Origin: Ruegeria sp. PrR005
Lineage (GTDB): Bacteria; Pseudomonadota; Alphaproteobacteria; Rhodobacterales; Rhodobacteraceae
Assembly: GCF_010500245.1 (NCBI RefSeq)
Contig: NZ_JAAGOX010000011.1
Coordinates: forward strand, 642,639 to 706,638
Direction: 5' to 3'
Length of the DNA stretch: 64,000 nucleotides
This document shows positions 1 to 10,214 of the stretch, piece by piece. Within the stretch, counting starts at the first letter, position 1, and each line of letters opens with the position of its first letter. Position numbers and translations under genes: made by a program. The notes beneath the pieces were generated by a model, which saw nothing but the letters and a program-made list of their open reading frames with translations, had not been told where the DNA came from and made no database searches.

Positions 1-1050
1 CTGGCCTATGGCTCGCTCCTGACCGAGGGCTATCCGGTTCGCCTGGCGGGCCAGGACGCCACGCGCGGCACCTTCAGCCAGCGCCATTCCGGCCTGATCA
101 ACCAGGAAACCGAAGAGCGCTACTACCCGCTCAACAACATCCGCAACGGTCAGGCGCAGTATGAAGTCATCGACTCGATGCTCAGCGAATACGCGGTGCT
201 GGGTTTCGAATATGGCTACAGCCTCGCCGAACCCAACGCGCTGACGCTGTGGGAGGCACAGTTCGGCGACTTCGCCAACGGCGCCCAGATCATGTTCGAC
301 CAGTTCATCAGCTCGGGCGAAAGCAAATGGCTGCGCATGTCCGGCCTCGTGGTGCTGCTGCCCCACGGGTTCGAGGGCCAGGGCCCCGAGCACAGTTCAG
401 CCCGCCTGGAACGCTTCCTGCAAATGTGCGGCCAGGACAACTGGATCGTGGCCAACTGCACGACACCGGCCAACTACTTCCACATCCTGCGCCGGCAGAT
501 CCACCGCACGTTCCGCAAACCGCTGATCATGTTCACGCCCAAGTCGCTCCTGCGGCACAAGCTGGCGATCAGCACGGCCGAGGATTTCACCACCGGCTCC
601 AGCTTCCACCGGGTCCTGTGGGATGACGCGGAAAAGGGCAACTCGGACACCAAGCTGGTCGCCGACGACAAGATCAAGCGCGTCGTCATGTGCTCGGGCA
701 AGGTCTATTACGACCTGCTCGAAGAGCGCGACGCGCGCGGCATCGACGATGTCTACCTGCTCCGGATCGAACAATACTATCCCTTCCCCGCCCACTCGCT
801 GATCGCCGAGCTGGAGCGGTTCAAGGGGGCCGAGATGGTCTGGTGCCAGGAAGAGCCCAAGAACCAGGGCGCCTGGTCCTTCATCGAGCCCAATATCGAA
901 TGGGTGCTGACCCGTATCGGCGCCAAGCACTCCCGCCCGACCTATGTGGGCCGTGCCACCTCGGCCTCGCCTGCCACCGGTCTGGCCAGCCAACACAAAG
1001 CCCAACAAGAGGCGCTCGTGAACGAAGCGCTGAGCATCGAAGGAAAATAA
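1..1050 (+). CDS. sucA: 2-oxoglutarate dehydrogenase E1 component, C-terminal part
   Basis: This frame is open from the first base, so the gene starts outside the window and about 349 C-terminal residues are visible. The visible part begins LAYGSLLTEGYPVRLAGQD and continues with GTFSQRHSG, LLPHGFEGQGPEHSSARLERF, TPKSLLRHK and EEPKNQGAW, which are typical of the transketolase pyrimidine-binding and C-terminal domains of the thiamin-diphosphate E1o subunit. It decarboxylates 2-oxoglutarate and passes the succinyl group to the lipoyl arms of E2. sucB starts 3 bases after its stop, so the two are translated together. An internal Met at 178 is not the gene start, because conserved sequence runs upstream of it. 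Confidence 0.96.
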   Translation: MAYGSLLTEGYPVRLAGQDATRGTFSQRHSGLINQETEERYYPLNNIRNGQAQYEVIDSMLSEYAVLGFEYGYSLAEPNALTLWEAQFGDFANGAQIMFDQFISSGESKWLRMSGLVVLLPHGFEGQGPEHSSARLERFLQMCGQDNWIVANCTTPANYFHILRRQIHRTFRKPLIMFTPKSLLRHKLAISTAEDFTTGSSFHRVLWDDAEKGNSDTKLVADDKIKRVVMCSGKVYYDLLEERDARGIDDVYLLRIEQYYPFPAHSLIAELERFKGAEMVWCQEEPKNQGAWSFIEPNIEWVLTRIGAKHSRPTYVGRATSASPATGLASQHKAQQEALVNEALSIEGK

Positions 1051-1053
1051 CCG

Positions 1054-2574
1054 ATGACGATCGAAGTTCGTGTCCCCACGCTTGGCGAATCCGTGACCGA
1101 GGCCACCGTGGCCACCTGGTTCAAGAAACCCGGTGATGCCGTGGCCGTGGACGAGATGCTCTGCGAGCTGGAAACCGACAAGGTGACCGTCGAGGTCCCG
1201 GCCCCCGCCGCTGGCGTGATGGGCGAGATCGTGGCCAAGGAAGGCGAAACCGTGGGTGTCAACGCCCTGCTGGCCACCATCACCGCGGGCGAAGGCGCCG
1301 CCGCCGCCCCCGCCGCCGCTGCGGCCCCTGCCGCCGCCACCCCCGCAGCCTCCGGCGGTTCGGTCGACGTGATGGTGCCCACGCTGGGTGAATCGGTGAC
1401 CGAGGCCACCGTCTCCACCTGGTTCAAGAAAGTGGGCGATACCGTTGCGCAGGACGAGATGCTGTGCGAGCTGGAAACCGACAAGGTCTCGGTCGAGGTC
1501 CCCGCACCCGCTGCCGGTGTTCTGGCCGAAATCGTGGCACCCGAAGGTGCCACCGTGAATGCCGCCGCGAAACTGGCGGTGATCTCGGGCAGCGCCTCGG
1601 GCGCCTCTCCCGCGCCTGCGGCGCCTGCGGCCGCCGTCACCCCGTCGCTGGCCACCTCCAAGGACGTGGCCAATGCACCCTCGGCTGAAAAGGCGATGGC
1701 CGAGGCCGGGATCAGCCCGGCTCAGGTCACCGGCACCGGCCGCGACGGCCGCATCATGAAAGAGGACGTCGCCGCCGCCGTGGCCGCCGCCGCAGCAGCA
1801 CCCGCCGCCGCCGCGCCTGCCGCTCCGGCCCCTGCTGCCGCAGCCCCCCGTGCGCCGACGCTGGCCGAGGATGCCGCCCGCGAGGAACGCGTCCGCATGA
1901 CCCGCCTGCGCCAGACCATCGCCCGGCGCCTGAAGGACGCCCAGAACACCGCCGCGATCCTGACCACCTATAACGAGGTGGACATGACCGAGGTGATGGA
2001 GCTGCGCAACACCTACAAGGACGCGTTCGAGAAGAAGCACGGCGTGCGCATGGGCTTCATGTCCTTCTTCACCAAGGCCTGCTGCCACGCGCTGAAAGAG
2101 GTACCCGAGGTCAACGCCGAGATCGACGGCCAGGACATCGTCTACAAGAACTATGTCCACATGGGCGTCGCCGCCGGCACGCCGCAGGGGCTGGTGGTGC
2201 CGGTCATCCGCGACGCCGACCAGATGTCCTTTGCCGAGATCGAAAAGGCCATCGCCGAAAAGGGCAAACGCGCCCGCGAAGGCAAGCTCTCCATGGCCGA
2301 GATGCAGGGCGGCACATTCACCATCTCCAACGGTGGCGTCTACGGCTCGCTGATGTCCTCGCCGATCCTGAACCCCCCGCAGTCGGGCATCCTCGGCATG
2401 CACAAGATCCAGGACCGCCCGATGGTCATCAACGGCGAGATCAAGATCCGCCCGATGATGTACCTGGCTCTGTCCTACGATCACCGCATCGTCGACGGCA
2501 AGGGCGCCGTGACCTTCCTGGTGCGCGTCAAGGAAGCGCTCGAAGATCCCCGTCGCCTGCTCATGGATCTGTGA
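1054..2574 (+). CDS. sucB: Dihydrolipoyllysine succinyltransferase (E2 of 2-oxoglutarate dehydrogenase), two lipoyl domains
   Basis: The 506-residue E2 core transfers succinyl groups to CoA in the TCA cycle. Two near-identical lipoyl domains occupy residues 2-77 and 102-178, each with the ETDKV(T/S)[10 protein letters not shown] signature and lipoylated lysines at K43 and K144. Ala/Pro-rich hinges follow each. A peripheral-subunit-binding domain lies near 208-245 ([24 protein letters not shown]), and the catalytic domain ends with [12 protein letters not shown], giving His477 and Asp481. E. coli SucB has one lipoyl domain, so the duplication is notable, though doubled domains also occur in other alphaproteobacteria. 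The start is ATG after a GAAGGAAA-type ribosome site inside the sucA end. It forms an operon with sucA and probably lpdA downstream. Confidence 0.96.
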   Translation: MTIEVRVPTLGESVTEATVATWFKKPGDAVAVDEMLCELETDKVTVEVPAPAAGVMGEIVAKEGETVGVNALLATITAGEGAAAAPAAAAAPAAATPAASGGSVDVMVPTLGESVTEATVSTWFKKVGDTVAQDEMLCELETDKVSVEVPAPAAGVLAEIVAPEGATVNAAAKLAVISGSASGASPAPAAPAAAVTPSLATSKDVANAPSAEKAMAEAGISPAQVTGTGRDGRIMKEDVAAAVAAAAAAPAAAAPAAPAPAAAAPRAPTLAEDAAREERVRMTRLRQTIARRLKDAQNTAAILTTYNEVDMTEVMELRNTYKDAFEKKHGVRMGFMSFFTKACCHALKEVPEVNAEIDGQDIVYKNYVHMGVAAGTPQGLVVPVIRDADQMSFAEIEKAIAEKGKRAREGKLSMAEMQGGTFTISNGGVYGSLMSSPILNPPQSGILGMHKIQDRPMVINGEIKIRPMMYLALSYDHRIVDGKGAVTFLVRVKEALEDPRRLLMDL

Positions 2575-2756
2575 TCCAAGACAACCGGCCTCGCACCATG
2601 TCCGGTGCGAGGCCGAAACCATCCAAGGCCGGACAGGCAAACAATCCGGGTAAGACGGGTCAGATGATTGACGGAATGCTATCCAGATTTGCCGCGCTCC
2701 GGGTCAAGCACCGGCGGCCCGCTGCCTTACATGCCGGATCAAAAGGACACTAACCC

Positions 2757-3026
2757 ATGGCAACCCATGCCCTCTGGCAGGCCGACGTGGCCGATTTCGA
2801 CTCCTGGCTCAAGGTATTCCGCGAGGATCGCGCAATGCGCAAGGCCGCGGGCATCCGCGACCTGCATGTCTGGCGCGACCCCGAACGCGCCGACCATGCC
2901 GTGGCCCTGTTCGAGATCACCAACCTCGCCTCGGCCAAGGCCTTCTTCGACAGCGAGGAACTGGCCATGCATCACGAACGTGGCGGCATCGCCCATATCA
3001 CGGTGAAACTGCTGACACCGGTCTGA
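2757..3026 (+). CDS. Small conserved protein between sucB and lpdA
   Basis: This 89-residue acidic/basic mixed protein (starts [20 protein letters not shown]) has no signal peptide or membrane segment. The pattern of short beta strands and amphipathic helices ([45 protein letters not shown]) fits a dimeric alpha-beta barrel of the ABM/EthD kind, but this is inference from sequence texture. AAAGGAC precedes the ATG. It lies in the same direction between the E2 and E3 genes, so it is probably co-transcribed with them. I do not recognise a specific function. Confidence 0.75.
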   Translation: MATHALWQADVADFDSWLKVFREDRAMRKAAGIRDLHVWRDPERADHAVALFEITNLASAKAFFDSEELAMHHERGGIAHITVKLLTPV

Positions 3027-3097
3027 TCCGGCGACGGCACGACATTTCAGGCACCGGGCCGCAACAGCCCGCCCGGCGCACACGAAGGAGAGATAAA

Positions 3098-4486
<1,389 letters not shown>

Positions 4487-4494
4487 CCCGCGCC

Positions 4495-4523
4495 TGCGGG
4501 GCGGTGCCCACCGCCGCCCCGCA
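4495..4523 (+). terminator. Strong GC hairpin after lpdA, possible terminator
   Basis: A perfect 10-bp stem (TGCGGGGCGG at 4495-4504 with CCGCCCCGCA at 4514-4523, 9-nt loop) begins 9 bases after the lpdA stop. No T-tract follows, so it could be a processing or stability hairpin rather than an intrinsic terminator. Confidence 0.4.
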
Positions 4524-4656
4524 CCCCTCTGCCCAAGGGGCGTCAAACCCGGCCACTCTTGCTGCCCGGCATACACCATTTTGAATTTTCGACACTTTCA
4601 GGCATGATGACCTGATCCGAACCGGATGATCGCACCACTCGGGGGAAAGGGGTGTC

Positions 4657-5817
4657 ATGGTCGATCAGGTCAAGCTCGCCGCCTTTTCAAGCTGGCTGAT
4701 GGCCGGCGCACAACCGCCCAAGCCCATCGAGGCCGTTGTCGAGGAAAGCGCCGCCCGTCTGCGCGCGGCCGGTCTGCCGCTTGACGTGCTGATCGTCAAC
4801 GGCCTGTTCATCCACCCCGATATCCGTGGCATCCAGATCCGCTGGACCGCACGGAACGGCGTGCGCCGGGTCACCTTCCGCCACGCCTATTTCGAAAGCA
4901 GCGATTTCGCCGCGACCCCGATCTCGCGCACCATCGCGACCGGGCGCTCCATGCGCTTCGAACTCGCGCGCCAGGACCCTGGGACCGATACCGCCTATGC
5001 CGCCGCGTTCCGGGCCTCGGGCTATACCGACATCCTGGTGTTGCCGCTCATCAACTTTGACGGCACGATCTCCGGCTGCATCGAGTTTGCCACCCGGACC
5101 GCCAAAGGGTTCACCCAAGAAGACATTACCGCCCTGCGCCGGGTTCAGGCGCCGCTGGCCCGGATGAAGGAGTTCTTCACCGAACGGTTCGACAAGCAGA
5201 TCACGCTCGCCACCTATGTCGGCGACGCCACCAGCCGCAAGGTGCTGAGCGGCCAGATCGTCCGCGGCGACGGCGAGACCATTTCCGCCGTCATTCTCTT
5301 TGCCGATATCAAGGGCTTCACCGCACTGTCGAACCGCACCGCCTCGGCCGAGGTGCTGCAAGTGCTCAATCGCTTCTTCGATGTTATCGACAACGCCGTG
5401 ACCCGCAACAATGGCGAGATTCTCAAGTTTCTCGGCGACGGGGTGCTGGTGATCTTTCCCACGCCCGACGACCTCACCGCGCAAGAGGCCGCCGCCCAAA
5501 GCGCGATGGCCGCCGTCACCGAGGCCCGGGAAACGCTTGCGGAACAAACAGGCCCGTTACAGATCGCCTTTCGCGCGGCGCTTCACATGGGCGATGTGTT
5601 CTTCGGCAATGTCGGCAGCCGCAACCGGCTCGACTTCACCGCCATCGGCCCAGCGGTGAACCTCTGCGCCCGCATGCTGCACGAGGCCTCGTCGCGTGAC
5701 GCCAGAACGCTGTGCTCGGCGCAGTTCCGGACCATCGCCATCGGCCTCACCGGCACCCCCTTCACCTGCGAGGTCGCCGGTTTCGAGAAACCGGTCGAAT
5801 TCCACGTCCTGGATTGA
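4657..5817 (+). CDS. Class III adenylate/guanylate cyclase with GAF-like N-terminal domain
   Basis: This 386-residue soluble signalling enzyme should make a cyclic nucleotide. The N-terminal half (about 20-185) looks like a GAF-type sensor domain (VLIVNGLFIH, DILVLPLINFDGTISGCIEFATR). The C-terminal cyclase domain carries both metal-binding aspartates, D217 in LFADIKGF and D261 in KFLGDG, the purine-contacting K257, and the transition-state residues N335 and R339 in AVNLCARM. All residues expected for activity are present, and Lys257 favours ATP as substrate. No membrane segment is seen. The ribosome site GGGGGAAAGGGG precedes the ATG. It is followed by an acetyltransferase gene with only about 44 bases between, so the two may share a transcript. 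Confidence 0.9.
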   Translation: MVDQVKLAAFSSWLMAGAQPPKPIEAVVEESAARLRAAGLPLDVLIVNGLFIHPDIRGIQIRWTARNGVRRVTFRHAYFESSDFAATPISRTIATGRSMRFELARQDPGTDTAYAAAFRASGYTDILVLPLINFDGTISGCIEFATRTAKGFTQEDITALRRVQAPLARMKEFFTERFDKQITLATYVGDATSRKVLSGQIVRGDGETISAVILFADIKGFTALSNRTASAEVLQVLNRFFDVIDNAVTRNNGEILKFLGDGVLVIFPTPDDLTAQEAAAQSAMAAVTEARETLAEQTGPLQIAFRAALHMGDVFFGNVGSRNRLDFTAIGPAVNLCARMLHEASSRDARTLCSAQFRTIAIGLTGTPFTCEVAGFEKPVEFHVLD

Positions 5818-5861
5818 CGGTTCCGCCGCCGCGCCGCATCGTCCGGCCAGAGGTGCCCGCC

Positions 5862-6668
5862 ATGACCGATTTCGACCTGCCCGCCTACCTGAGCCGCATC
5901 CGTCTCGCCCCCGTTCCCGTCACCGCCGCCGGGCTGCACCAGCTCCAGCAAGCGCAGCTGCGCGCCATTCCCTTCGAGAACATCGACCCGTTTCTGGGCC
6001 GCACCCCCGACCTCGCGCCCCGGGCGCTGGCGGCCAAGCTCCTGCACGCCGGGCGCGGCGGCTATTGTTTTGAGCTGAACGCACTCTTCGGCGCCGCGCT
6101 CCGGGCCTGCGGCTTCGAAACCCGCCGCCTGCTGGCCCGGGTCCGCAACGGCAGGCCCACCGCCGGGTCACGCAGCCATGTGGCGCTGATGGTCACACTC
6201 GACGGGCGCCGCTACCTCGCCGACGCGGGCTTCGGCGGCCCCGGCCCGCTTGTTCCGCTGCTGATCGACACCGACGCAGCGCAGAGCGCACCGAACGGCA
6301 CCTACCGCTTCCGCACCGATCCCGTTACCGGCGAGCGCCTGCTGCAACGCGACACGCCCGAAGGTCCCTTCATCCTCTACGGCTTTGACGAGGCCCATGT
6401 CAGCGAGGCCGATATCGAGGCCGCCAATCACCTCTGCGCCACCTGGGAAAAAATGCCGTTTCGCAACAACCTCTTGCTCTCGGGTTTCGACGGCACAACC
6501 CGCATCGGCGCCTTCAACCGGATGCGCACCCGCGACGCTGGCGGCGGGCTCGACAAGCAAGAGCTCACCACCCCCACAGACCTCACCACCCTGCTGACCC
6601 GCGATCTCGGGCTGCGCCTCGACCCGGCCACGCTCACGGCGCTCTGGGATCGCCTCGGCGTCACCTGA
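5862..6668 (+). CDS. nat: Arylamine N-acetyltransferase
   Basis: This 268-residue enzyme transfers acetyl from acetyl-CoA to aromatic amines or hydrazines. It has the Cys-His-Asp triad of the family: C69 in RGGYCFELN, H106 in SRSHVAL and D121 in LADAGFGG. The N-terminal helix with AIPFENID is also typical. The open frame extends 50 codons upstream, but that part overlaps the cyclase gene in another frame and lacks family similarity, so the ATG giving MTDFDLPAYL is chosen. The length is normal. It ends opposite the plsC end, with a repeat element in between. Confidence 0.92.
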   Translation: MTDFDLPAYLSRIRLAPVPVTAAGLHQLQQAQLRAIPFENIDPFLGRTPDLAPRALAAKLLHAGRGGYCFELNALFGAALRACGFETRRLLARVRNGRPTAGSRSHVALMVTLDGRRYLADAGFGGPGPLVPLLIDTDAAQSAPNGTYRFRTDPVTGERLLQRDTPEGPFILYGFDEAHVSEADIEAANHLCATWEKMPFRNNLLLSGFDGTTRIGAFNRMRTRDAGGGLDKQELTTPTDLTTLLTRDLGLRLDPATLTALWDRLGVT

Positions 6669-6678
6669 CCCAATTCAG

Positions 6679-6746
6679 CTTCTTTCTGGGCGAAAACACT
6701 CCGGGGGTGAATTGGCCGCAGGCCAAGAGGGGTTGCAGCGCCCCCT
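6679..6746 (-). repeat. Dispersed 3'-end hairpin element, copy A
   Basis: Read on the minus strand it has the order seen in the other copies. First comes a G/C hairpin (AGGGG at 6728-6732 with CCCCT at 6742-6746). Then a second perfect hairpin (TTGGCC 6712-6717 with GGCCAA 6721-6726). Then the conserved tail CACCCCCGGAGTGTTTT, CGCCCAGAAAGAAG. It sits between the convergent nat and plsC genes, so it may terminate or stabilise one or both transcripts. Confidence 0.7.
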
Positions 6747-6771
6747 GCCTCCGGTCGCCACGCGATCCGGC

Positions 6772-7494
6772 TCAGCCGGCCGCCCGTCCGGCCTCTTCCA
6801 TCAGCGCATTGGACCGCTGCTCTACCGCCTCTTCCAGCCGCGCCATGAATTCGCCCCGCGCGATGCCCGGCGGGATCGGTTCCAGGAATTCCACCACTGC
6901 CAGCCCCGGCTTGCGCCGGATTCCCTTGCGGGGCCAGAACAGGCCCACATTGGTCGCCGCCGGCACGCAAGGATATTGCAACCCTTCGTACAGAACCGCG
7001 CTGCCCACCTTGTAGGGTTTGTACACCCCCGGCGCCACCCGCGTCCCCTGCGGATAGATCACCAGCTGGCCGGGTTCGGAAAACTCCTTGGCGACATCCT
7101 TGACCATCTTGGCCACCGCCGCGCCGCGCTTGCCGCGATCGACCGGGATACAACCCAGCCGCTTGGCATAGACCCCGATGATCGGTGTCCACAACAGCTC
7201 GCGCTTCATGATGAACTTGGCATGCGGCACCGCGTCAAAGATCAGCAGGATATCGAAAAAGGACTGGTGCTTGGCCGCTATCACCACCTCGCCCGTGGGC
7301 ACCGGTCCCCGTACCTCGCCCCGGATCCCCACCATCCAGCTCGCCAGCCAGATGGTCGACCGGGCATAAAGCTTGCAGGCCTTCAGCGCCCCGCGCTTGG
7401 ATACCAGCGCATAAGGGGTGAACACCAGGCCCAGCACCGCCATCCACAGATAGATCAGGACAACAAAGACCAGCGAACGCAGCCATTGCACCAT
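6772..7494 (-). CDS. plsC: 1-acyl-sn-glycerol-3-phosphate acyltransferase
   Basis: This 240-residue membrane-associated acyltransferase makes phosphatidic acid from lysophosphatidic acid. An N-terminal hydrophobic segment (residues 7-27) is followed by the HX4D catalytic motif (H76 and D81 in KHQSFFD), a CIPVDRG block, and YPQGTRVAPG, corresponding to the family's FPEGTR motif. The start codon overlaps the ftsX stop by one base (TGATG), so it is the third gene of an ftsE-ftsX-plsC operon. The length is typical. Confidence 0.92.
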   Translation of the reverse strand: MVQWLRSLVFVVLIYLWMAVLGLVFTPYALVSKRGALKACKLYARSTIWLASWMVGIRGEVRGPVPTGEVVIAAKHQSFFDILLIFDAVPHAKFIMKRELLWTPIIGVYAKRLGCIPVDRGKRGAAVAKMVKDVAKEFSEPGQLVIYPQGTRVAPGVYKPYKVGSAVLYEGLQYPCVPAATNVGLFWPRKGIRRKPGLAVVEFLEPIPPGIARGEFMARLEEAVEQRSNALMEEAGRAAG

Positions 7495-8393
7495 CAGCTC
7501 AGCTCCTTCAACGTGCGCCGCGCCGCGGCCCAGGTGGCGGCAAAGGCCACCCCCGCGCCCAGCACCGGAATGACCAGCGGCAAGAGCCAGCCCAGCCCCT
7601 GAAACCCGAGCCCGGTCAGAAACCCGCCCTCGTCCGTGGCTTCGGGCAACAGCATGACACCCGCCATGCCCAGCACAACCCCCACCGCCGCGCCGATCAG
7701 CGCGCGCAGGGTGAACCGGCGCACAAAGGCGCCAGCGATGTAACGGTCACGCGCGCCCACCAGGCGCAGGACCTCGACCACCTGCGCATTGGCCGCCAGC
7801 GCCGCATTGGCCGCCAGCGTGATCATCGCCGCCGTGGCGCCACCGATCAGCAGGATGGACACCAGCGCCAGGCGGCGCAGCGAATTGGCCGCATCCACCA
7901 GCGGTTCCCGCCAGCGGGTATGGTCGTCCAGCACCGCACCCGGCACCTCGGCCGCCAACCGCAGCCGCAGGCCCTGCGCGTCATATCCCGGCTCAGCCCC
8001 CCGGATCTCGATCAGCTGCGGCACCGGCAGCGCGTCCAGCGGCAGATCCGCCCCGAACCAGGGCGCCAGCAGCGCCGCCTGCTCCTCGCGGCTCAGCGCC
8101 CGCACCTCGGCCACGCCCGGCGTCTGGCGCAGGATGGTCAGCGCCGTCTTGGTCTGCGCCGCGACCTGATCGCCCGGCGCGTTGATACGCAGCGTCGCCG
8201 CCCGCGCCAGTTCCGAGGCCCAGCGATCCGCCAACCGCCCCGAGGCCAGCGACAGCGCCAGCGCAAACACCGCCAGAAAGGCCATCGCGCCCGACACGAA
8301 CAAGGTCAGTTGCGCGGTGAACCCCGACGGCGGCACCACCCGGTCGGCCTGCTTGTCGACCATGATCAATGTGCGGATGGTTCCCTCGCTCAC
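7494..8393 (-). CDS. ftsX: Cell division ABC transporter permease FtsX-like
   Basis: This 299-residue protein has the FtsX topology. There is one N-terminal membrane segment (about 27-48), a periplasmic domain of about 110 residues, then three hydrophobic segments (around LALVSILLIGGATAAMITLAA, LIGAAVGVVLGMAGVMLL and LGWLLPLVIPVLGAGVAFAAT). FtsX works with FtsE at the divisome to control cell-wall hydrolases. The GTG start overlaps the ftsE stop as GTGA, showing translational coupling. Confidence 0.88.
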   Translation of the reverse strand: MSEGTIRTLIMVDKQADRVVPPSGFTAQLTLFVSGAMAFLAVFALALSLASGRLADRWASELARAATLRINAPGDQVAAQTKTALTILRQTPGVAEVRALSREEQAALLAPWFGADLPLDALPVPQLIEIRGAEPGYDAQGLRLRLAAEVPGAVLDDHTRWREPLVDAANSLRRLALVSILLIGGATAAMITLAANAALAANAQVVEVLRLVGARDRYIAGAFVRRFTLRALIGAAVGVVLGMAGVMLLPEATDEGGFLTGLGFQGLGWLLPLVIPVLGAGVAFAATWAAARRTLKELS

Positions 8394-9067
8394 AGGTCCG
8401 CCCCCGCCAGTTGCAACCGCCGGTTCGAAATCCGCAACACCCGCGCCTGCACCTGGCTCTTGGCGGCGCGGATCAGGCTCAGGTCATGGGTCGCGATAAG
8501 GATGGTCTTGCCCATCCGGTTCAGCTCGATCAGCAGCTGCAACAGCCGCTGCGACATCTCCCAGTCGACGTTGCCGGTGGGTTCGTCGGCCAGCACCACA
8601 TCGGGCGACATGATCACCGCCCGCGCCAGCGCCGCGCGCTGGCGCTCGCCGCCTGACAGTTCCGGCGGCAGGGCCCCGGCCCGTTTCGTCAGCCCGACCC
8701 AGGCCATCAGCTCGTTCAGATTGTCCTGCTGCCCGGCCAGTCCGTGACCCGATACCGTCAGCGGCAGCGCGATATTCTCGGCCAGCGGCAAGTGGTCCAG
8801 AAACCGGCAATCCTGATGCACTACGCCGATACGGCGCCGGAACAGCGCCATCTGGTCCCGGTCCAGCTTGCGCAGATCCTGACCAAAGCCCATCACCTGT
8901 CCGGCGGTGGCCTGCAACGCGCCATAACACAGCTTCAGCAGCGTGGTCTTGCCCGATCCCGACGGCCCGGTCAGGAAATGGAACGATCCCGGTGACAGAT
9001 CGACCGAGATATCGCCGAGAAGCTCGCCGCCGCCATAGCTGTAGCCCACATTCTCCAACTCGATCAA
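8390..9067 (-). CDS. ftsE: Cell division ATP-binding protein FtsE
   Basis: This 225-residue ABC ATPase has Walker A GPSGSGKT (about 34-41), Q-loop region GVVHQDC, signature LSGGERQRAALARA and Walker B VVLADEPTGNVD, with ATHD as the switch histidine. The length matches FtsE proteins when the TTG at 9067 is used. That codon has AGGGGG seven bases upstream and gives MIELENVGYSYGG, the usual N-terminus. An upstream ATG at 9151 would add 28 non-conserved residues and cannot be excluded. It pairs with FtsX at the septum. Confidence 0.9.
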   Translation of the reverse strand: MIELENVGYSYGGGELLGDISVDLSPGSFHFLTGPSGSGKTTLLKLCYGALQATAGQVMGFGQDLRKLDRDQMALFRRRIGVVHQDCRFLDHLPLAENIALPLTVSGHGLAGQQDNLNELMAWVGLTKRAGALPPELSGGERQRAALARAVIMSPDVVLADEPTGNVDWEMSQRLLQLLIELNRMGKTILIATHDLSLIRAAKSQVQARVLRISNRRLQLAGADL

Positions 9068-9250
9068 AACGCTGCCCCCTGCCGGTTCACCGCCTTTCTT
9101 GCCCGATGGGGAATACAGTTTCAATGCCCGCCTGAGTCCAATAGGCGACACATCACCGGTTCCGGGCCAAATCTCTCTTTCCGCAATCGGCTCAACCGCC
9201 TATGATCCGGGGAAAAACAAGCTCAGGCAGAATGAAAACCGGGAGACAGT

Positions 9251-10114
9251 ATGCGTCTGACATGCCCGAACTGTGACGCACAATACGAAGTGCCGGACGA
9301 GGTGATCCCCACCGAGGGGCGCGACGTCCAGTGTTCGAATTGCGGCCATACATGGTTCCAGCCGCCGGCCGGCGCACCGATGCCGGACACCTCGGAGACC
9401 GAGGACGAGACGCTTCCGCCCGTCTATGACGACGTCGAGGAATACGACGACGCCGAGGAATACGAGGACGAACCGCACCCGACCGGCCCGGACCACGGCC
9501 AATCGGGCGCCTATGACGACGATTATGACGATTACGACGACGAGGATGACGAGGCGCCCGCCGAACCGGCCCCAAGCGGGCAGACCGGACGCGGCATAGA
9601 CCCCGATATCTCGGAAATCCTGCGCCAGGAGGCCGCGCGCGAAGCCCAGCTTCGCGCCCGCGAGGCGGAAGCGCTGGAAAGCCAGCCGGACCTGGGTCTC
9701 GACGCCTATCCGGGCGACGAACCCAAACGGCGCGCCCGCGAGGCGCAGGACCGCATGGCTCGGATCCGCGGCGAAGAGCCCGAGACCGAGGCAGAGGCCG
9801 CCGGATCGCGGCGCGGCCTGCTGCCCGATATCGAAGAGATCAACTCGACCCTGCGCGGCGCAGACACCGTTCCGGCCGCCCCGGCGCCGGTCACCTCGAA
9901 ACGGGCGCGCAAGCGCGGCTCCGGCGGGTTTATGCGCGGCCTCCTCGTGATGCTGCTGTTCGGCGCGGTGCTGTTCCTGCTCTATACCAACGCCCCGCAG
10001 ATCGCCCGCAGCGTGCCGCAGACCGATCCGATGCTCAGCGCCTATGTCGCGCTGGTCGATCAGGCCCGGATCTGGCTCGACGCCCAGGCCGCGGCGTTCA
10101 TGCCGCGTCCCTGA
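9251..10114 (+). CDS. Zinc-ribbon membrane protein (MJ0042-type)
   Basis: The 287-residue protein starts with a zinc-ribbon, MRLTCPNCDAQYEVPDE...VQCSNCGHTWFQ, with two CxxC knuckles (C5/C8 and C28/C31). A long acidic, low-complexity stretch rich in Asp, Glu and Tyr follows (about 50-115), then a charged helical region, and one transmembrane helix (about 228-248) close to the C-terminus. The family is widespread in alphaproteobacteria and mostly uncharacterised. The ftsE gene runs in the opposite direction, so the ~180-bp interval holds divergent promoters. Confidence 0.85.
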   Translation: MRLTCPNCDAQYEVPDEVIPTEGRDVQCSNCGHTWFQPPAGAPMPDTSETEDETLPPVYDDVEEYDDAEEYEDEPHPTGPDHGQSGAYDDDYDDYDDEDDEAPAEPAPSGQTGRGIDPDISEILRQEAAREAQLRAREAEALESQPDLGLDAYPGDEPKRRAREAQDRMARIRGEEPETEAEAAGSRRGLLPDIEEINSTLRGADTVPAAPAPVTSKRARKRGSGGFMRGLLVMLLFGAVLFLLYTNAPQIARSVPQTDPMLSAYVALVDQARIWLDAQAAAFMPRP

Positions 10115-10147
10115 CAGCGCCGGGACCTGCGCACAGGCATCCACGAG

Positions 10148-10200
10148 ATTTTTCGACGAAAAATATCGGCCTCCGGCGGGAGTATTTCAGGCAAGGTGAA
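10148..10200. terminator. Bidirectional terminator-like palindrome and degenerate element copy
   Basis: ATTTTTCG-A-CGAAAAAT at 10148-10164 is a palindrome with a T-tract on either strand. It lies between convergent genes, so it could stop transcription both ways. It is followed by GGGAGTATTT at 10178-10187 and a loosely matching tail, which resembles a decayed copy of the dispersed 3'-end element. Confidence 0.55.
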
Positions 10201-10214
10201 AGCGCGGACCGGCG

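Noticed and set aside
397..2640. A 747-codon open frame on the minus strand opposite sucA-sucB
   Set aside because: It is a Gly/His/Arg-rich mirror of codon bias in the real sucA/sucB genes, with no recognisable domain and no ribosome site.
5712..5861. A 50-codon N-terminal extension of the arylamine N-acetyltransferase
   Set aside because: It overlaps the cyclase gene in another frame and is Arg/Pro-rich, while the family's N-terminus begins at the chosen ATG.
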